From: Mesobacillus maritimus | GTDB taxonomy: Bacteria; Bacillota; Bacilli; Bacillales; Cytobacillaceae | DNA: 37,898 bases | Assembly (NCBI RefSeq): GCF_023715205.1 | Contig: NZ_JAMBNR010000026.1 | Coordinates: 1-37,898, forward strand | Direction: 5' to 3' | In this document: positions 1 through 8,342 of the stretch, one piece after another | Layout: every line of letters begins with the position of its first letter | How positions within the stretch are numbered: position 1 is the stretch's first letter | Position numbers and translations under genes: made by a program | The notes under the pieces: model-generated | Seen by the model: only the letters and a program-made list of their open reading frames with translations | The model's database searches: none | What the model was told of the DNA's origin: nothing

Positions 1-122
<122 letters not shown>

Positions 123-172
123 AAATTAGTTATTTTCGCTAACGCGAAAATAACTTAGATACTCAGTATTTA

Positions 173-213
<41 letters not shown>

Positions 214-257
214 AAAACCTCTTGAAAAATATCAAAAAGATATTATAATAATAATTG

Positions 258-374
<117 letters not shown>

Positions 375-388
375 GTTGTTAAGAATAT

Positions 389-463
389 TCCGCAGTAGCT
401 CAGTGGTAGAGCATTCGGCTGTTAACCGAACGGTCGTAGGTTCGAATCCTACCTGCGGAGCCA
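389..463 (+). tRNA. tRNA-Asn (anticodon GTT)
   Basis: A cloverleaf with acceptor TCCGCAG/CTGCGGA, anticodon GTT and TTCGAAT in the T-loop; the CCA is encoded. It is identical in sequence to the tRNA-Asn at 36619-36693 in the second cluster. It is the first tRNA after the 5S gene. Confidence 0.97.
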
Positions 464-509
464 TACTTCTCAAAACGGCTTTCCGTTTTTGGGCTATACG
501 CATAATAAT

Positions 510-582
510 GCTTCCATAGCTCAGTAGGTAGAGCACTTCCATGGTAAGGAAGAGGTCAGCGGTTCGAGCCCGCTTGGAAGCT
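510..582 (+). tRNA. tRNA-Thr (anticodon GGT)
   Basis: The acceptor GCTTCCA pairs with TGGAAGC, with T as discriminator base. The anticodon loop ATGGTAA is closed by CTTCC/GGAAG, giving GGT. No CCA is encoded, so the end must be added after transcription. Confidence 0.95.
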
Positions 583-594
583 TTCTTAAATAAT

Positions 595-669
595 GGCCCG
601 TTGGTCAAGCGGTTAAGACACCGCCCTTTCACGGCGGTAACACGGGTTCGAATCCCGTACGGGTCACCA
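595..669 (+). tRNA. tRNA-Glu (anticodon TTC)
   Basis: The acceptor GGCCCGT pairs with ACGGGTC; the anticodon TTC is held by CCGCC/GGCGG; CCA is encoded. A second copy with the same sequence is at 36804-36878. Confidence 0.97.
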
Positions 670-739
670 AAGTTTTTTCGCAATAGCGAAAATAACTCTT
701 CTTAATATTAAACTATTAAGAGAGAATTACTTTTAATGT

Positions 740-815
740 GGAGGATTAGCTCAGCTGGGAGAGCATCTGCCTTACAAGCAGAGGGTCGGCGGTTCGAGCC
801 CGTCATCCTCCACCA
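740..815 (+). tRNA. tRNA-Val (anticodon TAC)
   Basis: The acceptor GGAGGAT pairs with ATCCTCC; the anticodon loop CTTACAA reads TAC; the T-arm TTCGAGC is standard and CCA is encoded. Confidence 0.96.
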
Positions 816-847
816 TTATTTTTACAAGAGAATAAACCTTATTATAT

Positions 848-920
<73 letters not shown>

Positions 921-926
921 CTCTTC

Positions 927-1011
927 GGAGGGGTAGCGAAGTGGCTAAACGCGGCGGACTGTAAATCCGCTCCCTCAGGGTTCGGCGGTTCGAATCCGTC
1001 CCCCTCCACCA
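927..1011 (+). tRNA. tRNA-Tyr (anticodon GTA)
   Basis: An 85-base class II tRNA with a long variable arm. The acceptor is GGAGGGG/CCCCTCC, the anticodon GTA lies in CGGACTGTAAATCCG, and CCA is encoded. Confidence 0.96.
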
Positions 1012-1026
1012 TTATAGTTTTTAAAA

Positions 1027-1057
1027 AACTGGACATACTATTACTGTCCTTTTTTAT
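1027..1057 (+). terminator. weak terminator-like hairpin between tRNA-Tyr and tRNA-Gln
   Basis: GGACA and TGTCC form a short stem with a nine-base loop, followed by a T-run. The stem has only five base pairs, so efficient termination is doubtful. Confidence 0.3.
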
Positions 1058-1065
1058 TTTGTCAT

Positions 1066-1140
1066 TGGGCTATAGCCAAGCGGTAAGGCACCGGACTTTG
1101 ACTCCGTCATGCGCAGGTTCGAATCCTGCTAGCCCAGCCA
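1066..1140 (+). tRNA. tRNA-Gln (anticodon TTG)
   Basis: The acceptor TGGGCTA pairs with TAGCCCA; the anticodon TTG is in CGGACTTTGACTCCG; CCA is encoded. The same Gln-Lys pair recurs at 36984-37139. Confidence 0.96.
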
Positions 1141-1145
1141 TTTAT

Positions 1146-1218
1146 GAGCCATTAGCTCAGTCGGTAGAGCATCTGACTTTTAATCAGAGGGTCGAAGGTT
1201 CGAGTCCTTCATGGCTCA
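1146..1218 (+). tRNA. tRNA-Lys (anticodon TTT)
   Basis: The acceptor GAGCCAT pairs with ATGGCTC, discriminator A, anticodon TTT. Unlike its near-identical copy at 37064, this one has no encoded CCA and differs by one base in the D-loop (cagtcgg against cagttgg). Confidence 0.96.
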
Positions 1219-1225
1219 TTTATTT

Positions 1226-1265
1226 AACAGCTCTTGCCTTAGTGGCAATTAAGGAGCTGTTTTTC
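1226..1265 (+). terminator. intrinsic terminator inside the tRNA cluster
   Basis: AACAGCTC (1226-1233) pairs with GAGCTGTT (1254-1261), and TTGCC pairs with GGCAA inside it across a five-base bulge; TTTTT follows. It lies between tRNA-Lys and tRNA-Gly, so part of the transcription should stop before the last two tRNAs. Confidence 0.6.
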
Positions 1266-1271
1266 TAAATT

Positions 1272-1346
1272 GCGGAAGTAGTTCAGTGGTAGAATACAAC
1301 CTTGCCAAGGTTGGGGTCGCGGGTTCGAATCCCGTCTTCCGCTCCA
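1272..1346 (+). tRNA. tRNA-Gly (anticodon GCC)
   Basis: The acceptor GCGGAAG pairs with CTTCCGC; the anticodon GCC lies in AACCTTGCCAAGGTT; CCA is encoded. Confidence 0.96.
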
Positions 1347-1356
1347 TGATTCCATT

Positions 1357-1432
1357 GGGGCCTTAGCTCAGCTGGGAGAGCGCCTGCTTTGCACGCAGGA
1401 GGTCAGCGGTTCGATCCCGCTAGGCTCCACCA
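1357..1432 (+). tRNA. tRNA-Ala (anticodon TGC)
   Basis: The acceptor GGGGCCT pairs with AGGCTCC; the loop between CCTGC and GCAGG reads TGC; CCA is encoded. It is the last tRNA of the first cluster. Confidence 0.96.
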
Positions 1433-1451
1433 TAAATACATATAATTCAAT

Positions 1452-1481
1452 CCTTAGGTCACAGTACCTAAGGTTTTTTTT
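1452..1481 (+). terminator. terminator of the first rRNA/tRNA operon
   Basis: A perfect 8-bp stem CCTTAGGT/ACCTAAGG with a short loop is followed by eight T residues, 20 bases after the last tRNA. Confidence 0.9.
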
Positions 1482-1610
1482 ATGCAATTAGCACGTTCTA
1501 AAATATGAAATAGACTATATAGAATTGTATAAACATTCAGCATTTTGATAAGTTGAGTCATTCGATATACTGCGATTAAAATAGAGGTAAGGGGTGAGAG
1601 GAGGGGGAAA

Positions 1611-2507
1611 ATGAGAAAGCTTGCAATTTTAGGGATGCCTATGGACTTGGGGCAATTGCGTCGAGGAGTGGATATGGGGCCAAGTGCAATACGTTATGCA
1701 GAGATTTTTGAAAAATTAAAACATCTCTTTGATGAAATTGAAGACTTAGGTGATATTCCAGTAGGACGTCCAGAAGTAAAAATTGATCATGAATCCAAGC
1801 TGCGTAATCTTGATTTAATTGCAGAAAAAAGTCTCATTTTAGCAGAGAAGGTTGATAAAATTATTCAGTCTGGTGCTTTTCCATTAATCCTAGGAGGAGA
1901 CCATAGTCTATCCATAGGTACATTGGCGGGGATCGGTAAGCATTATAAAAATCTCGGAGTTATTTGGTATGATGCTCATGGTGATTTAAATACGACGGAG
2001 ACATCGCCTTCTGGAAATATACATGGCATGCCTCTTGCAGTAAGCCTGGGCTTTGGACATGAGCTATTGACAAAACTTGGGGGCTATTCTCCAAAGATTA
2101 AACCAGAAAATGTGGTTATTATTGGGGCAAGAGATCTCGATGATGGTGAAAAAGTGCTGATTAAGAAGTTAGGAATAAAAGTGTTTACGATGCATGAAAT
2201 TGATCGTTTAGGAATGGCGAAGGTAATGGATGAAACGATTACTTACCTAAAAGGCCGTACGGATGGAATTCATTTATCATTAGATTTAGATGGTCTGGAC
2301 CCATCAGATGCCCCTGGGGTAGGTACACCAGTAACTGGAGGGATTACTTATCGTGAGAGCAACTTAGCGATGGAAATGCTTGCAGAGACAAATTTAATTA
2401 CATCGGCAGAGTTTGTAGAAGTTAATCCGATTCTTGATGAGAAAAATAAAACGGCAATTGCAGCTGTTGCTTTAATGAACTCATTATTTGGTGATCGATT
2501 ATTATAA
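1611..2507 (+). CDS. rocF: arginase
   Basis: Cytoplasmic manganese enzyme that hydrolyses L-arginine to ornithine and urea, the first step of arginine catabolism. The 298 residues match the usual Bacillus length. The ureohydrolase metal ligands are visible: GGDHS with His98, DAHGD with Asp121, His123 and Asp125, and SLDLDGLDP with Asp225 and Asp227; the FVEVNP motif near residue 268 supplies the substrate-side glutamate. The ATG follows a strong GAGGAGGGGG ribosome site. In B. subtilis rocF lies with rocDE, but here it stands alone between the tRNA cluster and the sigW/cdaA block. It has its own terminator and no recognised RocR or AhrC operator was found. Arginase is more likely than agmatinase on length and motif context, but specificity was not tested. 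Confidence 0.93.
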   Translation: MRKLAILGMPMDLGQLRRGVDMGPSAIRYAEIFEKLKHLFDEIEDLGDIPVGRPEVKIDHESKLRNLDLIAEKSLILAEKVDKIIQSGAFPLILGGDHSLSIGTLAGIGKHYKNLGVIWYDAHGDLNTTETSPSGNIHGMPLAVSLGFGHELLTKLGGYSPKIKPENVVIIGARDLDDGEKVLIKKLGIKVFTMHEIDRLGMAKVMDETITYLKGRTDGIHLSLDLDGLDPSDAPGVGTPVTGGITYRESNLAMEMLAETNLITSAEFVEVNPILDEKNKTAIAAVALMNSLFGDRLL

Positions 2508-2580
2508 AAAAGCTTTTATGGATTAATATAGAGTACATTGGTTTCCTTCCTAGGAAATTAGGGAGAGAAGAGAGCCTAAA

Positions 2581-2617
2581 AAAACACAGCAGCGATTTGC
2601 TGCTGTGTTTTCCTTTT
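2581..2617 (+). terminator. rocF terminator
   Basis: A 12-bp stem AAACACAGCAGC/GCTGCTGTGTTT with a five-base loop, followed by a T-rich tail and preceded by an A-run, so it may also work from the other strand. Confidence 0.85.
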
Positions 2618-2888
2618 AATTGAATTTGAATTTCATTTTATATTTGTCTTATAAAAAGTCTCTTTTCTCAAATATTGTTGCTTTTTAAAGGAAATATAAA
2701 ATGATTTAGCTATGATTCCATTTTAAAGTTCGTTTCGAGATGAGAAAAGAACTTACAAACTGAGTAATAACGCAGAGAAAGGCTTATTTCGCGTTTAAAA
2801 AAACTTTACGAAAACAGTCTATAAAAAAAGATTGTCTCTACGTTTTATGCATGTTAGCAGCAACCGAAACTACATACGGACGGAATGA
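2618..2888. other. intergenic region downstream of rocF
   Basis: AT-rich and without a convincing reading frame. The only structure seen is a small hairpin near 2815-2838 (acagtct and agattgt around an A-run). Read on the reverse strand it is followed by TTTT, so it could be a weak terminator for the Spo0E-like gene. Confidence 0.4.
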
Positions 2889-3056
2889 TTAAGAACTCTT
2901 TGTAGATAATTTATAATACGTATTTATTAATTTGTCTAGTTTTTTACTAGTCTCGATCACGCGTTGATCGGAAAGTGAAGTAATTAAAGCTAAACGAACC
3001 ATTTCCTCTCGACAATCTTCAATGTCTTTTTTTAATAAATGAATGCTTAACAACAC
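2889..3056 (-). CDS. small Spo0E-like aspartyl-phosphate phosphatase
   Basis: A 55-residue reading frame that conventional length cut-offs miss. It carries the Spo0E family signature: an N-terminal helix with KKDIEDCREEMVRLA (residues 9-23), then SDQRVIETSKKLDKLINTYY (residues 29-48). The second part fits the family pattern SxxVIxxSxxLDxLIxxY. Known relatives of this length, such as YisI and YnzD of B. subtilis, dephosphorylate Spo0A~P and delay sporulation. The start is GTG at 3056 or, better spaced from GGTGAGG, TTG at 3053. The gene is divergent from sigW with about 160 bases between them. The function is inferred from the motif only. The other reading, a chance frame, is unlikely given the complete signature. 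Confidence 0.8.
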   Translation of the reverse strand: MLLSIHLLKKDIEDCREEMVRLALITSLSDQRVIETSKKLDKLINTYYKLSTKSS

Positions 3057-3158
3057 CCTCACCACTTTTCATTGGTCTATTATTTTTATATCCTTTTTAT
3101 AGGTTTTTAAACAACAACAGTAAATTTTTGTTAGAATGTTTTATATTGGGGTTTAAAT

Positions 3159-3185
3159 TGAAACCTTTTTAGCTATCAGTTCGTA
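3159..3185 (+). promoter_or_regulatory. SigW-type (ECF) promoter of sigW
   Basis: TGAAAC at 3159-3164 and CGTA at 3182-3185 are separated by 17 bases, which matches the known SigW consensus (TGAAAC, about 16-17, CGTA). It lies 34 bases before the sigW start and implies positive autoregulation as in B. subtilis. Confidence 0.85.
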
Positions 3186-3219
3186 AATAGGATAGCCGCA
3201 GATAGAGCGGAGGGTAAGA

Positions 3220-3783
3220 ATGGAAACAATCGTCAATTCGCGGATTAAACAAGTTTTAAAAGGTGACCAAAATGCTTACGGGGAAATAGTGGAGTTATAT
3301 AAAGATAAAATTTTTCAACTTTGTTTTCGAATGTTGGGAAACCGGCATGAGGCAGAAGATGTAGCACAGGAGGCTTTTATCCGGGCATATGTGAACATAC
3401 AAGGATTTAATCAAAATAAGAAGTTTTCTTCCTGGATATATAGAATTGCGACTAACCTATGCATTGATCGGATAAGAAAGAAAAAACCTGATTATTTTCT
3501 CGATGCTGAGGTTCCGGGGACAGAAGGTCTAAATATGTATTCACAAATCTCATCGGATCACCCTTTACCGGAAGAAAAGCTAGTTAGTTTGGAACTTCAG
3601 GAAACGGTGCAGCGAGAAATTGCGAATTTACCGGAAAAGTATAGAACAGTTATTGTTTTGAAATATATTGAGGAGTTATCGCTGAATGAAATTAGTGAAA
3701 TCCTTGATTTGCCCTTAGGTACGGTGAAAACAAGGATGCATAGAGGGAGAGAATTCTTAAGGAAGCAGTTGGAAAGTATATAA
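3220..3783 (+). CDS. sigW: ECF RNA polymerase sigma factor SigW
   Basis: Extracytoplasmic-function sigma factor that directs RNA polymerase to envelope-stress and antimicrobial-resistance genes. The 187 residues equal the B. subtilis length. Region 2 is clear at residues 20-90 (YKDKIFQLCFRMLGN, EDVAQEAFIRAYVN, FSSWIYRIATNLCIDRIRKK) and region 4 at 130-182 (LPEKYRTVIVLKYIEELSLN, GTVKTRMHRGREFLRKQL). The segment PDYFLDAEVPGTEGLNMYSQ between them is typical of SigW. The ATG follows GCGGAGGG. rsiW, its anti-sigma factor, begins 17 bases downstream, and a SigW-type promoter lies just upstream, so the pair should be autoregulated. Confidence 0.96.
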   Translation: METIVNSRIKQVLKGDQNAYGEIVELYKDKIFQLCFRMLGNRHEAEDVAQEAFIRAYVNIQGFNQNKKFSSWIYRIATNLCIDRIRKKKPDYFLDAEVPGTEGLNMYSQISSDHPLPEEKLVSLELQETVQREIANLPEKYRTVIVLKYIEELSLNEISEILDLPLGTVKTRMHRGREFLRKQLESI

Positions 3784-3800
3784 AGCCGAGGTGAAGGAAA

Positions 3801-4421
3801 GTGAGCTGTTCAGAAAAATATATTGCATTCATGCATGACTATTTAGATGAAGATATTACAGAAAAGAAGGAACAGGAACTTAGGGAGCACTTACAGACCT
3901 GTGCGGCTTGTAAGCAACATTTTGATGAATTGAAAAAGACAATTGCATTTGTTCAGAGTACAAGTCATGTTAAGGCTCCGGTAGACTTTACGGCAAATGT
4001 GATTGCGAACCTCCCAAAAGAAAAGCGGAAAGTAGAGATTAGCCGGTGGTTCAAGCAACATCCATTGTTCTCGGCAGCCTCCTTATTTCTCATTCTTATG
4101 GCGGGTAGTTTGTTCTCAAGTTGGAGTCAAAATGAGCAGTTCTCTTATTCTAAGCAACCGAATTTAGAGGTGGAGAATGATACGGTTATCGTCCCTGAAG
4201 GTGAAGTTGTGAAAGGAGACCTTGTCGTTCGAAATGGAAAGATTCAAATTGAAGGAGAAGTGCAAGGCGATGTCACGGTAATAAATGGAGAAAAGTATCT
4301 TGCTGGAGCAGGGAAAGTAACTGGTGAGATAAGCGAAGTAGATGCATTGTTTGAATGGATTTGGTACCATATAAAAACGACGACAAAAGATGTTCTTAAC
4401 TTAAGCGAGGATGATCAATAG
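3801..4421 (+). CDS. rsiW: anti-sigma-W factor RsiW
   Basis: Single-pass membrane protein that sequesters SigW until it is degraded in steps by site-1 protease, RasP and ClpXP. The N-terminal zinc anti-sigma domain shows Cys3 and the H-x3-C-x2-C motif (His30, Cys34, Cys37). A transmembrane helix spans about residues 88-107. The outer domain has glycine- and valine-rich repeats (residues 120-180, GEVVKGDLVVRNGKIQIEG) resembling a short beta-helix. It starts with GTG after AAGGAAA, 17 bases behind sigW. Its 206 residues are close to the B. subtilis protein. The stop codon runs into the operon terminator. Confidence 0.94.
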   Translation: MSCSEKYIAFMHDYLDEDITEKKEQELREHLQTCAACKQHFDELKKTIAFVQSTSHVKAPVDFTANVIANLPKEKRKVEISRWFKQHPLFSAASLFLILMAGSLFSSWSQNEQFSYSKQPNLEVENDTVIVPEGEVVKGDLVVRNGKIQIEGEVQGDVTVINGEKYLAGAGKVTGEISEVDALFEWIWYHIKTTTKDVLNLSEDDQ

Positions 4422-4445
4422 TCACTCAATTTGAGTGACTTTTCT
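4421..4445 (+). terminator. sigW-rsiW terminator
   Basis: The stem GTCACTCA/TGAGTGAC with a three-base loop is followed by CTTTTC and starts on the last base of the rsiW stop codon. The T-tract is short. Confidence 0.75.
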
Positions 4446-4579
4446 TCTATTTTTAATTGGCATTGTGAGGTGGTATTCATAAATTTCGCACTTGTTGTGA
4501 TATAATAATAAAGTTACAAAAGTCAGACGTTCAAAAATATGTAGAACCGAGTTTTCACTAAACTTTTGGAGGAAAGGCA

Positions 4580-5407
4580 ATGTCATTTGCTGATTGGGAT
4601 TTATTAAAATACATGGCCAATATTGTTGACATTCTCCTTGTTTGGTTTGTCATATATAAGGCAATTGGATACATTCGTGGAACAAAAGCTGTTCAACTAC
4701 TTAAAGGAATCTTTGTGATCCTCATTATCAAGTTTGCTAGTGATGTGTTTGGGTTAAACACTCTAGGTTGGATTATGGAACAGGCCATCACATGGGGTTT
4801 CCTGGCTATTATTATCATATTTCAACCGGAATTTCGAAGAGCACTTGAACAATTAGGTAGGGGGAGATTGTTCTCGAGGTCCGCTTCAAATGAGGAAGAA
4901 AATGAAGCAAAAATGGTTGAGGCCATTATTAAAGCAACAGACTATATGGCTAAACGGCGGATAGGTGCCCTTATTTCTATAGAAAGGGAAACAGGGATGA
5001 GCGATTATATTGAAACAGGCATTCAGCTGGATTCAAAAATTTCATCAGAATTGCTCATTAATATTTTTATCCCTAATACGCCTCTTCATGATGGAGCGGT
5101 GATTCTTCAAAAAGGTCATGTTGCCGCGGCAGCGTGCTATCTGCCCTTATCAGAAAGTCCGTTTATATCAAAAGAACTTGGAACAAGACACAGAGCCGCT
5201 TTGGGCATAAGTGAAGTAACGGATAGTATTACCGTCATTGTTTCGGAGGAAACGGGGAATATATCACTTACGAAAAATGCAGAACTTTACCGTGATGTTA
5301 GTATAGACCACTTAAGGGAACTTTTAGAAAGTGAATTTTTAGCCCATGCGAAAGCCAATAGCACAACTTCAACCCGGTGGAATTGGAGGGTGAAGAAGGA
5401 TGGATAA
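4580..5407 (+). CDS. cdaA: diadenylate cyclase CdaA
   Basis: Membrane-bound enzyme that makes cyclic di-AMP from two ATP, the housekeeping cyclase of Firmicutes that controls potassium and osmolyte balance and wall integrity. Three transmembrane helices lie at about residues 12-30, 36-54 and 62-80. The DAC domain follows, with the catalytic DGA at 171-173 (LHDGAVIL) and the ATP-binding RHR at 203-205 (GTRHRAALG). Length is 275 residues against 273 in B. subtilis. The ATG lies behind TTTTGGAGGAAAGG. cdaR overlaps its end by eight bases and glmM follows, the conserved cdaA-cdaR-glmM module whose products form a regulatory complex. A TATAAT-like element near 4499 could be the promoter, but no good -35 was seen. 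Confidence 0.96.
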   Translation: MSFADWDLLKYMANIVDILLVWFVIYKAIGYIRGTKAVQLLKGIFVILIIKFASDVFGLNTLGWIMEQAITWGFLAIIIIFQPEFRRALEQLGRGRLFSRSASNEEENEAKMVEAIIKATDYMAKRRIGALISIERETGMSDYIETGIQLDSKISSELLINIFIPNTPLHDGAVILQKGHVAAAACYLPLSESPFISKELGTRHRAALGISEVTDSITVIVSEETGNISLTKNAELYRDVSIDHLRELLESEFLAHAKANSTTSTRWNWRVKKDG

Positions 5408-6632
5408 ATGGTTAGATAATCCTTGGTTTTTAAGAGGAGTAGCGTTAGTATTAGCCTTTATGTTATTCGCATCAGTGCCAAATACAAATTTAAATAAATC
5501 GGGGAACATCAATGTTCCATCAAATGAAAACACAGAAGTCTTAACGGATGTCCCTGTAAATAGTTATTACGATACTGAAAATTTAGTTGTAACGGGTGTC
5601 CCGGAGACGGTGAATGTAACAATTTCAGGTCCAAGGAACATTGTCCAGCAAGCGAAAGCCTTAAGGGATTTTGAAGTATATGTAGATTTGACAAAACTTG
5701 AGATGGGAGAGCACCAAATCCAAATCAATATCAAAGAGATCTCTGATCGCTTGACGGTAACAATTGATCCTTCTAATATTACAGTCTCTATCCAAGAGAG
5801 AATTACGAAGGACTATAATGTTGAGCCTGAATTCAGTTTGGGAATGCTTGCGGAAGGGTTTATTGCAGGGTCACCGACTGTTGAACCCGCTAAAGTAAAA
5901 GTTACTGGTGCCAAAGATATCATTGAACAAATAAGTTACGTCAAAGCAAACGTAAATGTAGAAGAAGGTACAAGGGAAACCGTTAGAAGGGATGCAAGTG
6001 TCCTTGTACTGGACAAGGATATGAATAAGCTCAATGTTCTTGTAGAGCCGGAAACAGTAGAGGTTTCAATCCCGGTTAATCAATCGAGTAAAACAGTTCC
6101 AGTAGATATTGTTCCTAAAGGGAAGCCACCTGAAGGGGTTACGATTGAATCAATTACATCAGATGTAGAGGAGGCAACGATTGTTGCAGATCCCGAGGTA
6201 CTTAAGGATGTAAAAAAGGTAAGGGTAGAGATAGATGTTAGCAATATCACAGAGAATACAGAAGTTACCATGCCAATTATTATTTCCAATGGAGTCCTAG
6301 AAGTTTCACCGCAGACAGCAAAGTTGTCGATAAAAATAAAGAAACAAGATGAAGTAACCCTATCAAATGTTCCGTTAAGAATTACGGGACAGCCAGAGGA
6401 CCATGAAGTGGCTTTAGTAGAGCCTAAAAATGGAGAGGTTAGTTTAACTGCGAGTGGTCAAACAGACCTAATAGAATCGTTAAAACCCGAGGATTTCGAA
6501 TTAGTAATAGATGTGTCAGGATTAGAAGAAGGTGAACATAGCGTTGATATTCAAGTATCAGCACCGAATGACATTAACTGGAGCTTAGCTTCTGAAAAGG
6601 CAAATGTTACAATTACTAAAAAGGAAGCTTAA
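5400..6632 (+). CDS. cdaR: CdaA regulatory protein CdaR (YbbR domains)
   Basis: Extracytoplasmic regulator of CdaA anchored by one N-terminal helix (about residues 11-28, FLRGVALVLAFMLFASV). The rest is about four tandem YbbR domains (roughly 45-130, 135-215, 220-312 and 315-408), each with the recurring V-x-V-x-I/V-x-G pattern such as ENLVVTGVPETVNVTISGP and SPTVEPAKVKVTGAKDIIEQ. At 410 residues it is shorter than the 483 of B. subtilis: it stops right after the fourth domain and lacks the long C-terminal tail. The ATG overlaps the cdaA stop by eight bases and has GGAGGGTGAAGAAGG upstream, so the two are translationally coupled. glmM follows after 63 bases. Confidence 0.93.
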   Translation: MDKWLDNPWFLRGVALVLAFMLFASVPNTNLNKSGNINVPSNENTEVLTDVPVNSYYDTENLVVTGVPETVNVTISGPRNIVQQAKALRDFEVYVDLTKLEMGEHQIQINIKEISDRLTVTIDPSNITVSIQERITKDYNVEPEFSLGMLAEGFIAGSPTVEPAKVKVTGAKDIIEQISYVKANVNVEEGTRETVRRDASVLVLDKDMNKLNVLVEPETVEVSIPVNQSSKTVPVDIVPKGKPPEGVTIESITSDVEEATIVADPEVLKDVKKVRVEIDVSNITENTEVTMPIIISNGVLEVSPQTAKLSIKIKKQDEVTLSNVPLRITGQPEDHEVALVEPKNGEVSLTASGQTDLIESLKPEDFELVIDVSGLEEGEHSVDIQVSAPNDINWSLASEKANVTITKKEA

Positions 6633-6695
6633 CCGGTGAAATAGATTAGAAATAGTTAGGTTACTTTAACCAGCAAATAAGGAGCGATAAATAGA

Positions 6696-8045
6696 ATGGG
6701 TAAATATTTCGGTACGGATGGAGTTCGTGGAGTAGCAAATAGCGAACTAACTCCAGAGTTAGCTTTTAAATTAGGGCGTTTTGGCGGTTATGTGTTAACA
6801 AAAGATCAAGACCGCCCAAAGGTTTTAATTGGTCGAGATACAAGAATTTCTGGACATATGTTAGAAGGAGCTTTAGTAGCAGGGTTATTATCCATCGGTG
6901 CAGAGGTTATGCGTCTAGGTGTTATTTCTACTCCGGGAGTGGCTTATCTTACGAAGGCTCTAGGTGCCCAAGCTGGTGTGATGATTTCGGCTTCTCATAA
7001 TCCTGTAGCTGACAATGGAATTAAATTTTTCGGACCGGATGGTTTCAAACTTTCGGATGAACAAGAACTAGAAATAGAAGAGCTAATGGATTTGCCAGAG
7101 GATCAGCTTCCTCGTCCGGTTGGAGCAAACCTTGGACAAGTAAATGACTATTTCGAAGGTGGCCAAAAATACTTACAGTATTTAAAACAAACAGTGGATG
7201 AGGACTTCTCTGGTATTCATGTTGCCCTTGATTGTGCACATGGAGCAACTTCTTCTCTTGCGATGCACTTATTTGCTGACCTTGATGCAGATATTTCTAC
7301 AATGGGTGCATCTCCAAATGGCTTAAACATTAATGATGGAGTGGGCTCTACCCATCCTGAAGCTTTAGCAGGGTTTGTAAAAGAAAAAGGGGCAGATGTG
7401 GGTTTAGCTTTTGATGGCGACGGTGATCGTCTAATCGCTATTGATGAAAATGGACAAGTTGTTGACGGCGACCAAATCATGTATATTTGTGCGAAGTATT
7501 TTAATGAAAAGAATCGCTTGAAACAAAATACAGTTGTCTCGACGGTAATGAGTAATTTGGGCTTTTATAAAGCATTAGAAAACGTAGAGATAAAGAGTGT
7601 ACCAACGGCGGTAGGAGACAGGTATGTGGTCGAAGAAATGAAGCGTAATGGCTATAACCTAGGCGGAGAGCAATCAGGGCATATCATTTTCTTAGATTAT
7701 AATACAACCGGTGATGGCTTATTAACGGGGCTTCAATTAGTCAATATTATGAAGGTAACTGAAAAGCGTTTATCTGAGCTTGCGGCAGAAATGAAGAAGT
7801 TCCCTCAAGTTTTGGTTAATGTACGCGTTGTCGATAAACATCATGTTACTGATAATCTGAAGGTTAGTGAAGTCATTAAACAAGTAGAGGAAGAAATGAA
7901 TGGAAATGGCCGGATTCTTGTCCGTCCTTCCGGTACAGAGCCATTAGTGCGTGTAATGGCAGAAGCTCCGACGGAAGAGCAATGTCGCGAGTATGTAAAT
8001 CGCATTGTAGCGGTTGTCGAATCGGAAATGGGATTAAAAGAGTAG
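6696..8045 (+). CDS. glmM: phosphoglucosamine mutase
   Basis: Converts glucosamine-6-phosphate to glucosamine-1-phosphate, feeding UDP-GlcNAc for peptidoglycan and teichoic acids. It is an alpha-D-phosphohexomutase with the phosphoserine loop ISASHNP (Ser100), the magnesium loop DGDGDR (240-245), the sugar-binding GGEQSGH (323-329) and the phosphate-binding RPSGTEP (410-416). Its 449 residues match the family. The ATG is preceded by AAGGAG twelve bases upstream. GlmM is known to bind and inhibit CdaA, consistent with its position behind cdaA-cdaR. The gene glmS, which makes its substrate and usually comes next, is absent; a strong terminator follows instead. Confidence 0.97.
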   Translation: MGKYFGTDGVRGVANSELTPELAFKLGRFGGYVLTKDQDRPKVLIGRDTRISGHMLEGALVAGLLSIGAEVMRLGVISTPGVAYLTKALGAQAGVMISASHNPVADNGIKFFGPDGFKLSDEQELEIEELMDLPEDQLPRPVGANLGQVNDYFEGGQKYLQYLKQTVDEDFSGIHVALDCAHGATSSLAMHLFADLDADISTMGASPNGLNINDGVGSTHPEALAGFVKEKGADVGLAFDGDGDRLIAIDENGQVVDGDQIMYICAKYFNEKNRLKQNTVVSTVMSNLGFYKALENVEIKSVPTAVGDRYVVEEMKRNGYNLGGEQSGHIIFLDYNTTGDGLLTGLQLVNIMKVTEKRLSELAAEMKKFPQVLVNVRVVDKHHVTDNLKVSEVIKQVEEEMNGNGRILVRPSGTEPLVRVMAEAPTEEQCREYVNRIVAVVESEMGLKE

Positions 8046-8064
8046 TTTTTCATTGGATAAAAAA

Positions 8065-8104
8065 TTAAACGGCATAAGAGATTTCTCTTATGCCGTTTAA
8101 TTTG
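8065..8104 (+). terminator. glmM terminator (possibly bidirectional)
   Basis: A perfect 16-bp stem, TTAAACGGCATAAGAG against CTCTTATGCCGTTTAA, with a four-base loop. The downstream T-tract is short (TTTG), but an A-run on the 5' side gives a good T-tract on the reverse strand. Confidence 0.85.
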
Positions 8105-8342
8105 CGTAAAATCATCTAATGGTTTGCCATTCTGCAAGTAGTTTTTTGGACTCTTGTATACCGAAAGGAGCGGGCACCAGGAGTTTATCAAAACACGACA
8201 CGTAGGGCTATACCAATTAATGTGTCAAATGTTCTTTTTAGATTTTCCTTTCATCGTCGGATTGCCAGGCTTTCGTTATTCATAATAGGAATAAGTTAGG
8301 TGGGGATAGTAAAGAAGACGAAAATGTTGAAAGGGTGAAACC

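Noticed and set aside
8112-8207. A short reverse-strand frame (about 32 codons, ending LLAEWQTIR) in the gap after glmM
   Set aside because: It looks protein-like but has no start codon with ribosome site and no known family. It is too short to call a gene remnant.
8105-8342. A possible glmS ribozyme remnant
   Set aside because: The conserved glmS ribozyme core and cleavage-site sequence could not be found, and the region has no comparable pseudoknot helices by eye.
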